Source: CAZMGY01 sp964565945 [NCBI: uncultured bacterium] (GTDB lineage: Bacteria; GCA-001730085). Taken from it: 64,000 nucleotides of DNA. The stretch is from positions 1 through 64,000 of the forward strand of contig CAZMGY010000026.1 of NCBI GenBank assembly GCA_964565945.1, in the 5' to 3' direction. The number at the start of each line of letters is the position of its first letter. Position 1 is the stretch's first letter. Of this stretch, positions 16,830 to 25,800 are shown in pieces. The position numbers were made by a program, and so were the translations under genes. The notes beneath the pieces were generated by a model. That model was not told where the DNA came from. It saw only the letters and a program-made list of their open reading frames with translations, and did not search any database.

Positions 16830-18047
16830 TTACTGTCTCCAATCATATCCAGTGGGATTCTGAAAAACACGCAATCCAAAAGCTGGTATCACCGCCAAGA
16901 TGTGATCAAAGATATCCGCTTGAATGTCTTCGTATTGGGTCCATCGTGTATCTTTGGTGAACAGATAAATTTGGATCGGAAGACCTTTTTCGGTGGGAGC
17001 CAATTGACGCACCAAGAAGGTGAGTTTATCATTAATTTCGGGCTTTGTTTGCAAGTAATACTTAATGTAGGCACGGAAAGTTCCTAGATTGGTTAAGCGA
17101 CGCCCGTTGATGGTGAGGGAGGTACCGCTACTTAGGGTTTGGTTGTATTCTTTGATTTCCTTGGTTTTGTTTTCAATGTATTCTTTGATGGTGTCATAGG
17201 CTTTGAATTGTTTGAGCATTTCGGGAGTGACAAACTGAACTGATGTCATATCAATTGCGATTGATCGCTTGATGCGTCGTCCTCCAGCTTGATACATGCC
17301 GCGCCAATTCTTAAAGGAATGTTCGAGAAACTTGTGGGTTGGAATATTCACAATGGTTTTGTCCCAGTTTTGAACTTGAAGGGTGTGCAGATTGATATTA
17401 ACCACATCACCATCGGCCGAATATTCCTTCATTTCAATCCAGTCTCCAACACGGAGTGTATTGTAAGTGCTGATTTGAATGCTGGCCAGCAAAGCGAGGA
17501 TAGTGTCGCGAAAAATCAAAAGAAGGACGGCGGTCATGGCGCCTATACCACTCATGAGAACAAATGGTGACTTCCCAATAAGGATAGAGACCAGAATGAT
17601 AGCTCCTATAATAAAGAGGAAAATTTTGGCCAATTGGGTGAATCCTTTGGAGCCAGACTTGTTCTTGGCAATGGGGAGTGTGCAATAAATTAGATAACCC
17701 GCATCAACTAAATGTTGTAGCATTGCGACGATGGTAACAATAATCCAAGCCGAAGCCAGCCGTTTGATCATTGTTTCTCCATAAAGAAGGTGGGTGGATA
17801 CTTCGTAAATGAAATAAGCTGGTGCAATGTATGCCAATTTATTGAAGACCTTGTGATTAATAAGGATGTCGTCCCACTGATTTTTGGTTTTATGGACGAT
17901 GATGTGCAAACCCCTTAGGAGGAGCTTATGGGTGATCCAATAGGTCATACCGCCTCCAAGAATCATGAGAACGAGCAGTGAAAGCTGTTGGATGTAGGTG
18001 TGTTCATTGATAAAGGTTAAGACTTTTTCTAAAGTTTGGTAATTCAT
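16830..18047 (-). CDS. MscS-family mechanosensitive channel (YbdG type)
   Basis: Inner-membrane channel that releases solutes on hypo-osmotic shock. 405 residues from the ATG at 18047, which follows AAGGAG by about 12 bases; an in-frame ATG at 18134 would add 29 residues without a clear signal. Several N-terminal helices are followed by the pore helix region (VLMSGIGAMTAVLLLIFRDTILALLAS) and the cytoplasmic beta domain (LRVGDWIEM, DGDVVNINLHTLQVQNWD). The C-terminus (NLGTFRAYIKYYLQ, VRQLAPTEKGLPIQIY, ADIFDHILA, GLRVFQNPTG) is typical of the YbdG subgroup. The only intact minus-strand gene in the window, convergent with the HAMP gene and divergent from amt. Confidence 0.92.
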   Translation of the reverse strand: MNYQTLEKVLTFINEHTYIQQLSLLVLMILGGGMTYWITHKLLLRGLHIIVHKTKNQWDDILINHKVFNKLAYIAPAYFIYEVSTHLLYGETMIKRLASAWIIVTIVAMLQHLVDAGYLIYCTLPIAKNKSGSKGFTQLAKIFLFIIGAIILVSILIGKSPFVLMSGIGAMTAVLLLIFRDTILALLASIQISTYNTLRVGDWIEMKEYSADGDVVNINLHTLQVQNWDKTIVNIPTHKFLEHSFKNWRGMYQAGGRRIKRSIAIDMTSVQFVTPEMLKQFKAYDTIKEYIENKTKEIKEYNQTLSSGTSLTINGRRLTNLGTFRAYIKYYLQTKPEINDKLTFLVRQLAPTEKGLPIQIYLFTKDTRWTQYEDIQADIFDHILAVIPAFGLRVFQNPTGYDWRQ

Positions 18048-18296
18048 TTTGGAAACAATCTCCTTCTCCCAATCCCTCTGGGCGACATTATAACATGTTC
18101 CCATGACAAAAAAAAATATTAATTGACAAACCAAGCATGCTTAAATTAAAATGTGGGCGGGGTGTTTTGAGTATGGTTTTCCCGAAGCGGTGAGATTTTG
18201 CTTTGGTGCACTTCTTGTTTTAGGGCATTGTCGTCCGATCTTTTCATGAGCACTGTCGTTCTGAATAATAAATGAAAATGAAAGGTTTGGTTTCTT

Positions 18297-19631
18297 ATGA
18301 ATGTTTTCAATTTGTTTAGTCGAGGCGGCGTCTTTATGTTGACGGCTCTTATGGTCATGTTGAGTTCTAACCTGTACGCGGCAGAGCTAACAGATGTGAT
18401 TCAAGGGCTTGATACAGTATGGGTTTTGGTATGCGCCTTTTTGGTCTTTTTGATGCAAGCAGGATTCAGCTTGCTTGAGTCTGGGTTCGTGCGCGCCAAA
18501 AATACCTGTAACATCCTTATGAAGAATTATATGGACTTTTGTATGGCGTCAATTGGTTTCTTTATCTTTGGATATGCCATTATGTTTGGTGAAGGAAACG
18601 GATTTATTGGCCTTAAAGGCTGGTTTTTAGTAGGAGCAGAAACTGCTGCCGACATTCCTTTACATGCTTTTTGGTTATTTCAAGCTGTTTTTGCTGGTAC
18701 AGCCACGACGATCGTTTCTGGTGGTGTGGCTGAGCGTATGAAGTTTACCTCTTACCTTATTTGTTCTTTTATCATTTGTGCCTTCATTTATCCTATTATC
18801 GGACACTGGACTTGGGGTGGTGGATGGTTAACTGTCATGGGTTTTACTGACTTTGCTGGTTCGACAATTGTTCATGCTGTGGGTGGTGTGGCTGCTTTGG
18901 CAGGAACTCTTATCCTTAAGCCTCGTATTGGACGTTTTAACAAGGATGGTTCAGCTAATGCGATTGCTGGACATAATATCCCGATAGCGGCATTAGGCAT
19001 ATTTATCCTATGGTTTGGTTGGTTTGGTTTTAACTCAGGTTCTCAACTTGGTGTTGGTGCGGGATCCGAAATCTCAATGATTGCTCTTAACACAAACTTA
19101 TCAGCGGCAGCTGGTTGTATTATGGCGATGATTTCGGTGTGGGTTCTTTTTGGAAAACCAGATTTGTCGATGACAATGAATGGTGCTTTGGCTGGACTTG
19201 TGGGTATCACCGCGGGTTGCGCGTTTGTTGAACCATGGGCTGCTATCCTTATTGGAGCCATTTCTGGTATTTTGGTTGTTGTTAGTGTTGTTATTTTAGA
19301 CAAACTTCAAATTGATGATCCTGTTGGAGCTTTTCCTGTGCACGGTGTTTGTGGTATCTGGGGAACTCTTGCTGTAGGGATCTTTGGTGTTGCCAAATAT
19401 GGTAGCGAAAATGGATTGCTTTATGGTGGAGGTTTTAGGCTGTTGATTACTCAATTGGTGGGTGTGGCTGCTATTTGTGGTTTTATTTTCGTGAGCATGA
19501 CAGTGATCTTCAAAATTTTAGATGCGACTCTTGGATTACGTGTATCGAAAGAAGAAGAGCTTAAAGGCTTAGATATCGGAGAGCACGGGATGGAAGCCTA
19601 TGCTGGTTTTCAAATTTTTACAACTAACTAA
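18297..19631 (+). CDS. amtB: Ammonium transporter Amt
   Basis: Conducts ammonia/ammonium across the inner membrane. 444 residues: a signal peptide ending in LYAA followed by the eleven-helix Amt fold. The family signature DFAGSTIVHAVGG and the second pore histidine in PVHGVCGIWGT give the twin-His pair. QAGFSLLESGFVRAKN is the typical first-helix motif. Upstream 18048-18296 is a divergent intergenic region with the minus-strand channel gene. It is followed 51 bases later by a PII gene, as in classic amtB-glnK pairs, where PII blocks the transporter when nitrogen is plentiful. The SD AAAGG is about 11 bases before the ATG. Confidence 0.96.
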   Translation: MNVFNLFSRGGVFMLTALMVMLSSNLYAAELTDVIQGLDTVWVLVCAFLVFLMQAGFSLLESGFVRAKNTCNILMKNYMDFCMASIGFFIFGYAIMFGEGNGFIGLKGWFLVGAETAADIPLHAFWLFQAVFAGTATTIVSGGVAERMKFTSYLICSFIICAFIYPIIGHWTWGGGWLTVMGFTDFAGSTIVHAVGGVAALAGTLILKPRIGRFNKDGSANAIAGHNIPIAALGIFILWFGWFGFNSGSQLGVGAGSEISMIALNTNLSAAAGCIMAMISVWVLFGKPDLSMTMNGALAGLVGITAGCAFVEPWAAILIGAISGILVVVSVVILDKLQIDDPVGAFPVHGVCGIWGTLAVGIFGVAKYGSENGLLYGGGFRLLITQLVGVAAICGFIFVSMTVIFKILDATLGLRVSKEEELKGLDIGEHGMEAYAGFQIFTTN

Positions 19632-19682
19632 AAATTAAGTATTTATTTGAATATAAATTAAACTGGTTTAAGGGGAATACAA

Positions 19683-20024
19683 ATGAAACTAATTACGGCG
19701 ATGATTCAGCCACATAAACTAACTGATGTTAAGAAAGCACTTTCCACGTGTGAAGTTGATAAAATGACAGTTACCAACGTTGTTGGGTGTGGACGCCAAA
19801 AGGGTTTTAGCGAAACATACCGTGGTGTTGTGCACGAAGTGAACCTGATCAAAAAGGTTCGTTTGGAGATAGCTGTGAACGATAACTTTGTCGAAAAGAC
19901 CATTAATGCTATTATAGAAGGTGCGCGCACAGGCAATATTGGTGATGGGAAAATTTTTGTTGCCAGTTTGGAAGATTGTATCCGTATCCGTACAGGTGAG
20001 CGTGGAGAAGAGGCAGTTGGATAA
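19683..20024 (+). CDS. glnK: PII nitrogen regulatory protein (Tyr51 replaced by His)
   Basis: 113-residue trimeric signal protein that senses 2-oxoglutarate, ATP and ADP. It aligns without gaps to E. coli GlnB through the T-loop: GRQKG at 37-41 and TYRG at 45-48 match, but residue 51, the tyrosine that GlnD uridylylates, is His (VVHEVN). The other signature region, [11 protein letters not shown], and the C-terminal IRIRTGERG are intact. It should bind nucleotides but cannot be uridylylated at the usual site. Placement after amt suggests the GlnK role. AAGGGG lies seven bases before the ATG. Its stop is followed at once by a perfect hairpin. Confidence 0.93.
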   Translation: MKLITAMIQPHKLTDVKKALSTCEVDKMTVTNVVGCGRQKGFSETYRGVVHEVNLIKKVRLEIAVNDNFVEKTINAIIEGARTGNIGDGKIFVASLEDCIRIRTGERGEEAVG

Positions 20025-20048
20025 TGCCTATGATTTTAGACATAGGCA
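20025..20048 (+). terminator. Perfect 8-bp hairpin after the PII gene
   Basis: TGCCTATG and CATAGGCA form a perfect stem with an eight-base loop, beginning at the base after the PII stop. No T run follows, so it may pause, partly terminate or protect the amt-PII mRNA end rather than act as a full intrinsic terminator. It separates amt-PII from glnA, which has its own promoter just downstream. Confidence 0.55.
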
Positions 20049-20066
20049 GAGGTGTGTTTGGATCCC

Positions 20067-20095
20067 TTGCCTCGGTCTTTTGTCTTAAATACAAT
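20067..20095 (+). promoter_or_regulatory. Sigma-70-type promoter for glnA
   Basis: TTGCCT (20067-20072), exactly 17 bases, then TACAAT (20090-20095), 17 bases before the glnA ATG. The leader would be about ten bases and include the AAGG ribosome site. Together with the hairpin just upstream it lets glnA be expressed apart from amt-PII. Confidence 0.5.
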
Positions 20096-20112
20096 GAAGA
20101 AAGGAAAAAAGG

Positions 20113-21531
20113 ATGAAGACATCTGAAGAGGTACTTAAGTTTATCAAGAAAGAAAGCATTGAGTTTATTGACTTTCGTTTTATGGATTTTCCTGGAAAAT
20201 GGCAACATTTTTCAGTTCCAACCAATCAAGTTGATGAGGGAACGTTTAACGAAGGATTGGGTTTTGATGGTTCTTCAATGCGTGGATGGCAAGCGATTAA
20301 CGAAAGTGATATGATCGTTATTCCTGATCCAGCCACGGCCAAGATTGATCCTTTCACAGCTCATAAAACAATCTTCATCATTTGTAATATTAAAGATCCT
20401 ATTACAAGAGAAAACTATAGCCGTGATCCTCGTTACATTGCGATCAAAGCTGAAGAGTATTTGAAGTCAACGGGCCTCGCTGACACAGCTTTTTTTGGTC
20501 CAGAAGCTGAATTTTTTATCTTCGATTCGATTCGTTATGGCACTGAACCTTCGGCGTCTTTTTTCGAAATCGATTCGATTGAAGCTGATTGGAATACTGG
20601 ACGTGATGAAGATATGGGGAATTTAGGACATAAAATTCGTCATAAAGAAGGTTATTTTCCTTGTGCACCAACCGATAAATTTCAGGATCTTCGTTCTGAG
20701 ATGGTTGTTGAAATGATGAAAATGGGCATAGAAGTAGAATGCCAACATCACGAGGTGGCCACAGCTGGACAAGCAGAAATCGACATTAAATTTAACACGA
20801 TGGTTGCCGTGGCAGATCAGTTGCAAGAGTATAAATACATTGTTAAAAATGTAGCTCACCGCGCAGGTTACTCGGCGACATTTATGCCAAAACCATTGTT
20901 CTCGGATAATGGTTCAGGCATGCACACGCATATTTCTCTATGGAAAGATGGACAACCTTTGTTTGCTGGTGATGGCTATGCGGGTCTTTCTGAGATGGCG
21001 TTGCACTTTATCGGTGGTATTTTGAAACATGCTAAAGGTTTGGTGGCTTTGTCTAATCCAACGAGTAGTTCTTATAAACGTTTGGTGCCTGGTTACGAAG
21101 CTCCAGTGAACTTGGCTTATTCAAGCCGTAATCGTTCCGCAGCGATTCGTATTCCTATGTACTCCGATAATCCAAAGGCCAAACGTATTGAGTTCCGTTG
21201 CCCAGATCCTAGCTGTAACCCTTACATTGCTTTTTCTGCAATGCTTATGGCAGGTCTTGATGGGATTCAAAATAAGATTGACCCAGGGGCACCACTGGAT
21301 AAAAACATTTACGATCTTCCTGCAGAAGAGTTGGCTAAAGTGGATAACACTCCATTCTCGTTGCGCGATGCTCTCGAAGCTCTAAGAAAAGATCATGAGT
21401 ATTTGTTGAAAGGTGATGTTTTCACCAATGATGTAATTGAAACATGGATTGATTACAAGTTGGAAAACGAAGTGGAAGCTTTGGAACTTCGTCCACATCC
21501 TTATGAGTTCCAATTGTACTACGACATCTAA
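20113..21531 (+). CDS. glnA: Glutamine synthetase, type I
   Basis: Makes glutamine from glutamate, ammonia and ATP; dodecamer in the cytoplasm. 472 residues, the length of the beta subtype. Motifs seen: [23 protein letters not shown], the ammonium/metal region [12 protein letters not shown], the ATP site [22 protein letters not shown] and the adenylylation loop [11 protein letters not shown] with the target Tyr. So GS keeps the site for adenylylation although PII has lost its uridylylation site. Its product feeds glutamate synthase and carbamoyl-phosphate synthase encoded at 43-53 kb. A strong terminator follows. Confidence 0.97.
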   Translation: MKTSEEVLKFIKKESIEFIDFRFMDFPGKWQHFSVPTNQVDEGTFNEGLGFDGSSMRGWQAINESDMIVIPDPATAKIDPFTAHKTIFIICNIKDPITRENYSRDPRYIAIKAEEYLKSTGLADTAFFGPEAEFFIFDSIRYGTEPSASFFEIDSIEADWNTGRDEDMGNLGHKIRHKEGYFPCAPTDKFQDLRSEMVVEMMKMGIEVECQHHEVATAGQAEIDIKFNTMVAVADQLQEYKYIVKNVAHRAGYSATFMPKPLFSDNGSGMHTHISLWKDGQPLFAGDGYAGLSEMALHFIGGILKHAKGLVALSNPTSSSYKRLVPGYEAPVNLAYSSRNRSAAIRIPMYSDNPKAKRIEFRCPDPSCNPYIAFSAMLMAGLDGIQNKIDPGAPLDKNIYDLPAEELAKVDNTPFSLRDALEALRKDHEYLLKGDVFTNDVIETWIDYKLENEVEALELRPHPYEFQLYYDI

Positions 21532-21560
21532 AACTTAGATCTGTTGGACTAAAATCTCTA

Positions 21561-21595
21561 AAAGAACCCTCTCCTTAAGGTGGGGGTTCTTTTTT
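21561..21595 (+). terminator. Intrinsic terminator after glnA
   Basis: AGAACCC (21563-21569) pairs with GGGTTCT (21584-21590), and a run of T follows. Sits 30 bases after the glnA stop. Confidence 0.85.
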
Positions 21596-21605
21596 ATGTT
21601 TATTA

Positions 21606-21798
21606 GCGTATAGTGGAAATAAGCCAGTTATAAAAGGGAGAAAAAAAGTAGTATTAAGCCTCTTTTTTGAAGGGCAACACCGTGCTTTTCGCAATTGGGT
21701 GTTACAAGGTCTGACTGAGGCGCGACTTAACCTACATTTAAAAAAACTTACCGTTATGATGAAACCTTGACCGTTGAACAACTGCCTAAACAGGCCTA
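21606..21798 (+). pseudogene. Possible decayed coding fragment
   Basis: With no start codon, the + strand reads as plausible protein: a stretch GRKKVVLSLFFEGQHRAF then NWVLQGLTEARLNLHLKK up to an A7 run near 21740-21746, and after a frame change TYRYDETLTVEQLPKQA to a TAG just before 21800. The composition looks coding but no family was recognised. It may be the frameshifted tail of a lost gene. The minus-strand frame over the same bases is rich in Cys, His and Phe and looks like a shadow. Confidence 0.25.
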
Positions 21799-21821
21799 GG
21801 TTTTTATGGTAAAGTGTGTTC

Positions 21822-22712
21822 ATGGATTTGAGACTACAGCTTGATCATTTTTTACAGTTTTTAAAAGTTGAAAAAGGTTTATCCTGGCATACGCTTAAGG
21901 CATATGAGAGTGATTTAAGGTATTACATCGACTTTTTGGAGCAACATTTGATCGATGATATGAATCGTGTCGAGCGTATGTTGATTGTTGATCTTCTTGC
22001 AAAGCGCAGTCACGAGGGGGCTAAATCAAGTAGTTTAGCAAGACAATTGGTGGCGATACGAATGTGGCATCGTTTTTTGTACGACGAAAACGTTCTTAGT
22101 CAGGATGTGAGCGCCGCGATGCAGAGCCCAAAACAGTTGAGCAAAGTACCCGAAGTGATGTCGTTGTCTCAAGTCGAAGAACTTCTTAGTGTTCCAGATG
22201 AGAATGTGAAAGGTTTTCGCGATAAAGCGATGCTAGAAGTGCTTTACGCGACAGGATTGCGTGTGAGTGAGTTGGTGGGCTTAACAATGGAGCAAATTCA
22301 TTTGAACGAAGGTTATGTGCGTTGTTTTGGCAAAGGTCAAAAAGAGAGGATTGTTCCTTTGGGGAGGCGTGCTGTTGAGGCTGTACAGGTCTACTTGCGT
22401 TGGTCACGGCCTTTTTTGCGCAAGGACGTGACGGAAGAAGCCGTTTTTTTGAGTCGCCTAGGACGAGGTATGACACGTGTTGGATTTTGGAAAACTTTGA
22501 AACAGTATCTTAAAATCCTAGGTTTGAATACGAGAATAAGTCCTCATACATTAAGACACTCTTTTGCGACACATTTGCTCGAATATGGGGCTGATTTAAG
22601 GGCTGTCCAGGAGATGCTTGGGCATACCGATATCTCGACCACACAGATTTACACCCACGTGAATGCTCATAGATTGAAAGATATTCATCAATGTTTTCAT
22701 CCTCGTTCCTGA
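21822..22712 (+). CDS. xerD: Tyrosine recombinase XerC/XerD
   Basis: Site-specific recombinase that resolves chromosome dimers at dif. 296 residues, normal for Xer. The SAM-like N-terminal domain (LQFLKVEKGLSWHTLKAYESDL) is followed by the catalytic domain with the active residues: Arg in TGLRVSEL, Lys in GKGQKERIVPL, His and Arg in HTLRHSFATHLL, His in LGHTDIS and the nucleophile Tyr in QIYTHVN. XerD rather than XerC is suggested by the overall motif form but is not certain. ATG at 21822 is preferred; a GTG six bases earlier is possible. No integron, phage or island border is seen nearby. Confidence 0.92.
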   Translation: MDLRLQLDHFLQFLKVEKGLSWHTLKAYESDLRYYIDFLEQHLIDDMNRVERMLIVDLLAKRSHEGAKSSSLARQLVAIRMWHRFLYDENVLSQDVSAAMQSPKQLSKVPEVMSLSQVEELLSVPDENVKGFRDKAMLEVLYATGLRVSELVGLTMEQIHLNEGYVRCFGKGQKERIVPLGRRAVEAVQVYLRWSRPFLRKDVTEEAVFLSRLGRGMTRVGFWKTLKQYLKILGLNTRISPHTLRHSFATHLLEYGADLRAVQEMLGHTDISTTQIYTHVNAHRLKDIHQCFHPRS

Positions 22713-22750
22713 TTTTATAATGAAATATTTTATTTTGAAATACTCTTATA

Positions 22751-22780
22751 TTGTTATTTTATAAGATGTTATGATACAAT
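22751..22780 (+). promoter_or_regulatory. Possible promoter for the NADAR/kinase-like gene
   Basis: TTGTTA (22751-22756) and TACAAT (22775-22780), 18 bases apart, in a very AT-rich 100-base gap. The GGGAGG ribosome site (22801-22806) is just downstream. Confidence 0.4.
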
Positions 22781-22815
22781 CTAATAAGATTTTTTAATAA
22801 GGGAGGCGAGCGGTG

Positions 22816-25800
22816 ATGGGACAGGTTTTTATTGGATTTGTAGCTATTCAGCTAGTGTTTGTTCAGGTTATTTGGGGTTTAGCCCCTGCTTCTAACTTGA
22901 TATCAAAGGATTTAGAGAAGTTTTGGGATGGAAAAGTTTCTTCGCACGGACAAACACAGGGTGTTGGGATGGGATCTCGTCAACCTCTGTCAGTGGTGGA
23001 TGCGTACGCTAAAGGTAGCGAAAATTACTGGTTGTCTAATTTTTACACACCTTCAGATGGATCTACATTGTTTCAGGTCAAAATGATTTGGGGTAAGGAA
23101 GAAATTTTATGTTTATGGAAGTCGGCGGAGCACTATTACAACGCAATGAAATTTTGGGGTATTAATCGCAAGGCTTTTGATGCTGTGAGAAAGGCTTCTA
23201 CTCCAAAAGAGGCGCTTAAGTTGGGACAGAAATACCGATTGAATCCAGAGCAGATTAAAGATTGGGATGCTGGACTTAAGTTTCAGCGTATGCGCGAAGC
23301 TTTGTGGTACAAGTTTTCAGTCTCAAAGTATAAAGCTAAGTTAATGAGTCTGAATGGAAATGTTATTGTTGAATCCTCGGACACTGATTCGACTTGGGGC
23401 TTCTGTCCGCAAGTGTATGCGTCTAACAATCGAGATTTAAATGATTCTTCTAACTACTTGGGGCGACTTCAAATGGAGTTGATTGATTTTTGGAGTAAGA
23501 ATCCTGAAGGATCTCTAAGGGAGTACTGTCGTTTCAAGTCGAACATGCGGGGCTATGCCGAGGAGGCTAAGGCCTTTTATGAGCAAAAGATTAAACCTCA
23601 TTTAAAGGCGTATTTTGAAAAGTATAGTAAGGAGGATATTCATCAAAAGAGCGGTTTGCTTGAGAGCTTTTTAGCCGAAAGAAGTGTTTTACCTTTTGTA
23701 TCCGAAGCTGAGCAGAGGGCTGTTGTGAAATCAGATCCTTTTGTGCAGCCTTCATTAGTGTGTAAGAAGTTGGTTCAAGCTTTTCAAAAGTTGTTTTCTG
23801 GTAATAAAACGGTTGATCAAAGTTTTCATGGGATAACCTCAAAAAAAATGAAAATAGGTCGTCGTAACAGCTTGAATGAGATTTATAATCCTCAAACGGG
23901 AGAGTTGATCAATGGTTTCAATATGGAACGGCATGATTTTATTTGGTCGTTTTATCCTAAGGTCTCTCGAGGAATCAGTGGTGCTTCTGAGCCTACTTAT
24001 TTGTCTTATGATATGAAGGTTGGGAGGGATCCTTACAATATTTTGACTTATCCTCTGGCAACACGTGAAGCACTTTTTGACGGTATCTTGCAATTGCGCA
24101 GGGATCAAAACTTTCGAGCAAAGCTGAAACAAAATGATGATGTTTACTTGCGCCACATTGGTCTAGCTTACGACGAAGGGAAAAAAAGTTTAAAAATTAT
24201 CAACGAGCTTGACTTCAAGGAGTATATTCGCGAACCTTACCAAACAAAAACTGTTAGGAAGAATGGCGTCCTAAAGGAGTATAAATTCCATAGGCATAAT
24301 CGTCTACGTCTGTCACGCCGTTACGAATCTTTGGTTCTTTTTGGTGAAGTTGAACGGGCCATGGCCATGAAGGATTTGTTGCAAAACGAAACAGTGACTG
24401 AGGTCCAAGAGGATTATTGGCAGAAAACGTTTGAAAATAGTTTGAAAGTTCACAAGGTCTTGGAGCAACGAAAAGAGACGCTAGGGTCTGCTTCTATGCA
24501 TGTGGGGGATGATTCCGCTTTGGAACAAATTCCTAAAGTCGATACAAAAGGAGGCCGGTGCTTTGTTTGGCACAAGGGATCCCTTTATATTCGTTTTTTT
24601 GATATTGATGATAAGAGTGATTTTTTGAAACAAAGTGTTAATTTTCAACCTACCCTATTTCAGGAGGTTGTGGGGAAGAATACCTTGGTTCGTATGAAAT
24701 CCTCTAAAGGGCCTAAGGCTCGAGATGAGGATCGTTTGGGAGCCTATGTGGCTCGTCGTGGCGATGTGGGTATTAATTTTTTTAGCAATGCTGAGCGCAA
24801 TGCTTTTTTAAAGTATGTGCTGTATGTTGACACTGATACTCTTAATAAGCATCATGATTTACGTAATCCATACGTTTTTAATAAAACAGGCATGGAGAAA
24901 GCACTTTACTTCCCCCAAAAGAGTGTAGATGAGCTTAAGACAATCCATCAGGGGTTTGTGGTGTTGCGTTCTGAAGATCCTGTGGTGTCGCGTTCTGAAG
25001 ATCCTGTGGTGTCGCGTTCTGAGTTTTTCCAACTAGATCCTAAGGAATTTGTTTTTTCACGCAACAAACCAGGAGGGGTTATGCCTGGGGCTATCTATCA
25101 CGATGTGAAAACAGGAGAGGAATGGATGGTCAAAATGGCAGGGAATCCTAGTGGTTTTTCTCCGACCTATCGTTATCGCGATGCGATGAAAGAAGTGATG
25201 TTGCTTCATGTGTTGCGCAAAATGGGGGTGGTTGTGCCCGAAGCTCGTATGGTGCGTGCCACTAACGGCAGCCTCTTGGTGGGGACCAAAATAGTGCCTC
25301 ATGTCAAATTGTATGAGTCGTTATCTGAAGAGGAGCGTCTTAAGATTGCTCAGGACGAACTGCATCGGATGTATATCTATGCGGTGTTGTTTGCGAACGA
25401 AGACTTTTTTAGTCCCAGCAATCAAAATGTGATTTTTCAAAGCAATGGGAGTGGGGGATTTAATCCTTTTCAACTGGATTTGGGTGAAAGTTTTAAGGGG
25501 GACTTTAGAGCAATCGAGAAGGATATTCGAGTTGCTCTTAGCAATAACCAATTCTTTCGGCGCGGAGGGGACGATGGATTTAAGGATTTGATCCTTAAGG
25601 ATTTAACGGACACTCGCTTACGAGGTCTGTTGGAAGAAGCTGCTAGCAAAGCCCAAGCTTTTGTGAAAAATTCAACAAAATTTTTGGCGGATTTTGAACT
25701 GATTCCTGGTGTTGTTAGCCCCGAGCCAGAGAAGTATTTTGATCTAGACGATCTTTTTCAGGATAAGACTAGGTCTGTTGAGGTTTCCTTAAAATATACA

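Noticed and set aside
18204-18219. Sigma-54-like promoter (TTGG-N10-GT) upstream of amt
   Set aside because: The -12 element has GT instead of GC and the -24 element lacks the usual CA; one weak match in AT-rich DNA is not enough.
21822-22712. Phage or island integrase
   Set aside because: Length and motifs are those of housekeeping Xer; no att repeats, tRNA or mobile genes are nearby.
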